From the NCBI GenBank assembly GCA_964539785.1, contig CAZIJQ010000003.1, forward strand, positions 36,292-100,291: DNA of 64,000 bases, written 5' to 3'. The position numbers were made by a program, and so were the translations under genes. Origin of the DNA: JABMPO01 sp964539785 (GTDB taxonomy: Bacteria; Fidelibacterota; Marinisomatia; Marinisomatales; TCS56). Under the pieces are notes generated by a model, which had not been told where the DNA came from, made no database searches, and worked only from the letters and a program-made list of their open reading frames with translations. Shown piece after piece: positions 63,503-64,000 of the stretch (position 1 is its first letter; the number at the start of each line of letters is the position of its first letter).

Positions 63503-63961
63503 TTATTCATAACGTAAAGATTTAACCGGGTTGGCCAGGGCTGCTTTGATCGATTGATAGCTGACGGTTACAATGGCCAGTAACGATGTGCCGCATGTAA
63601 CAATCAATGGTATGAACCAGTTGAAATGCACTCTGAAAGCAAATGTCTCTAGCCAGTTGCTCATAGCATACCAGGCAACCGGATAAGCCAGCACGCTGGA
63701 TAACATGATCAGGATAATAATTTCCTTAGAAAGCAAACGTACAATTTCATTTGCTGTTGCTCCCAGCACTTTTCTAATTCCGATTTCTTTGGTTCGGCGT
63801 GTAGCTGCAAAAGAAGACATCCCGAATAGTCCCAGACAGCCAATTAGAACTGCCAACAGACCGAAGTAAGAGGTCAGACTGCGCAAATTCTGCTCCTGCT
63901 GATAACTTTCAGAGAGGGAGTTGTCCAAAAAGAGATATTCTAAGGGTGTGTGGGTTTTTAA
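63503..63961 (-). CDS. FtsX/MacB-type permease, 3' fragment with broken frame
   Basis: The frame open from 63961 covers the last ~140 residues of the family: THTPLEYLFLDNSL, CLGLFGMSSFAATRRTKEIGIRKVLGA, three TM segments and the end ALANPVKSLRYE. A TGA (63962-63964) closes the frame upstream. In another frame the DNA right up to the window end reads FYIKLVRLIKN, also family-like (the FYIK phrase normally lies ~30 residues before PLEY). This suggests a deletion with frameshift or an assembly error. The rest is outside the window. Confidence 0.75.
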   Translation of the reverse strand, partial: LKTHTPLEYLFLDNSLSESYQQEQNLRSLTSYFGLLAVLIGCLGLFGMSSFAATRRTKEIGIRKVLGATANEIVRLLSKEIIILIMLSSVLAYPVAWYAMSNWLETFAFRVHFNWFIPLIVTCGTSLLAIVTVSYQSIKAALANPVKSLRYE

Positions 63962-64000
63962 TCAGCCGGACTAATTTGATGTAAAAGCTAAGGTGATACT

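Overview
The window looks like a chromosomal piece of an uncultured Gram-negative bacterium of the Fibrobacteres-Chlorobi-Bacteroidetes (FCB) side of the tree. A Marinimicrobia/Calditrichaeota-like lineage is my best guess, and it is an inference. The reasons are a complete Kdo/LPS logic (kdsB, kdsA, kdsC, kdsD, lptC, lptB, lpxH), type IX-style C-terminal sorting domains, a gingipain-type C25 peptidase, tandem 800-residue FtsX-type permeases and AT-leaning DNA. A run of exactly 100 N (3131-3230) shows that the sequence is a scaffold from a draft assembly, probably a metagenome bin.

Layout. 1-8.3 kb (+): kdsB (5' cut), pyrG, kdsA, kdsC (cut by the gap), kdsD (cut by the gap), lptC, lptB, rpoN, hflK and hflC, tightly packed with several stop/start overlaps. 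PyrG makes the CTP that KdsB uses to activate Kdo, so the block joins Kdo synthesis, CTP supply and LPS export. 8.3-11.3 kb (+): hslV-hslU, a clear terminator, argF. 11.3-13.9 kb (-): a FxLYD-like exported protein, a HEAT-repeat lipoprotein and lpxH. 14-18.6 kb (+): a very large exported zinc-protease/beta-propeller/barrel protein and radA. 18.6-20.4 kb (-): a barrel-like exported protein and an IS30 transposase remnant. 20.7-25.9 kb (+): citrate synthase, aconitase and isocitrate dehydrogenase, with the citrate synthase carrying a C-terminal hemerythrin domain. 26-30.2 kb (-): an unknown protein, an FAH-family hydrolase, a CruF-like carotenoid protein, a geranylgeranyl-reductase-like flavoprotein, a HesB/IscA-like gene that reads through an in-frame TGA (probable selenoprotein, missed by ordinary ORF calling) and an HU/IHF protein. 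30.4-33.4 kb (+): threonine aldolase and an M3 oligopeptidase. 33.4-42 kb (-): a TPR membrane protein, a C25 peptidase and an exported MetX-like hydrolase. 42-46 kb (+): a self-contained ABC/GntR/DUF2807 module behind a palindromic operator, then a secreted protein with a sorting domain. 46.2-50.5 kb (+): carA-carB.

50.6-57.5 kb (-) is an SOS DNA-damage region: SRAP (YedK/HMCES type), an ImuC/DnaE2 polymerase, a DUF559 nuclease-like protein, a catalytically dead Y-family ImuB and LexA with a recognisable promoter and tandem operator. No imuA is present. The cassette is riddled with small elements: a GxxExxY gene bounded by imperfect inverted repeats sits between lexA and imuB, a 101-bp palindromic MITE-like element sits at the start codon of imuC, and two REP/BIME-like inverted pairs flank the polymerase-to-lexA block. 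57.6-58.7 kb is a cluster of palindromes around one small unknown gene. 58.7-64 kb (-) holds two complete FtsX/MacB-type permeases and the 3' end of a third whose frame is broken.

The items most worth pursuing are the citrate synthase-hemerythrin fusion, the HesB-like selenoprotein with a candidate bacterial SECIS hairpin, and the rearranged, element-invaded lexA-imuB-DUF559-imuC cassette flanked by covarying REP pairs.
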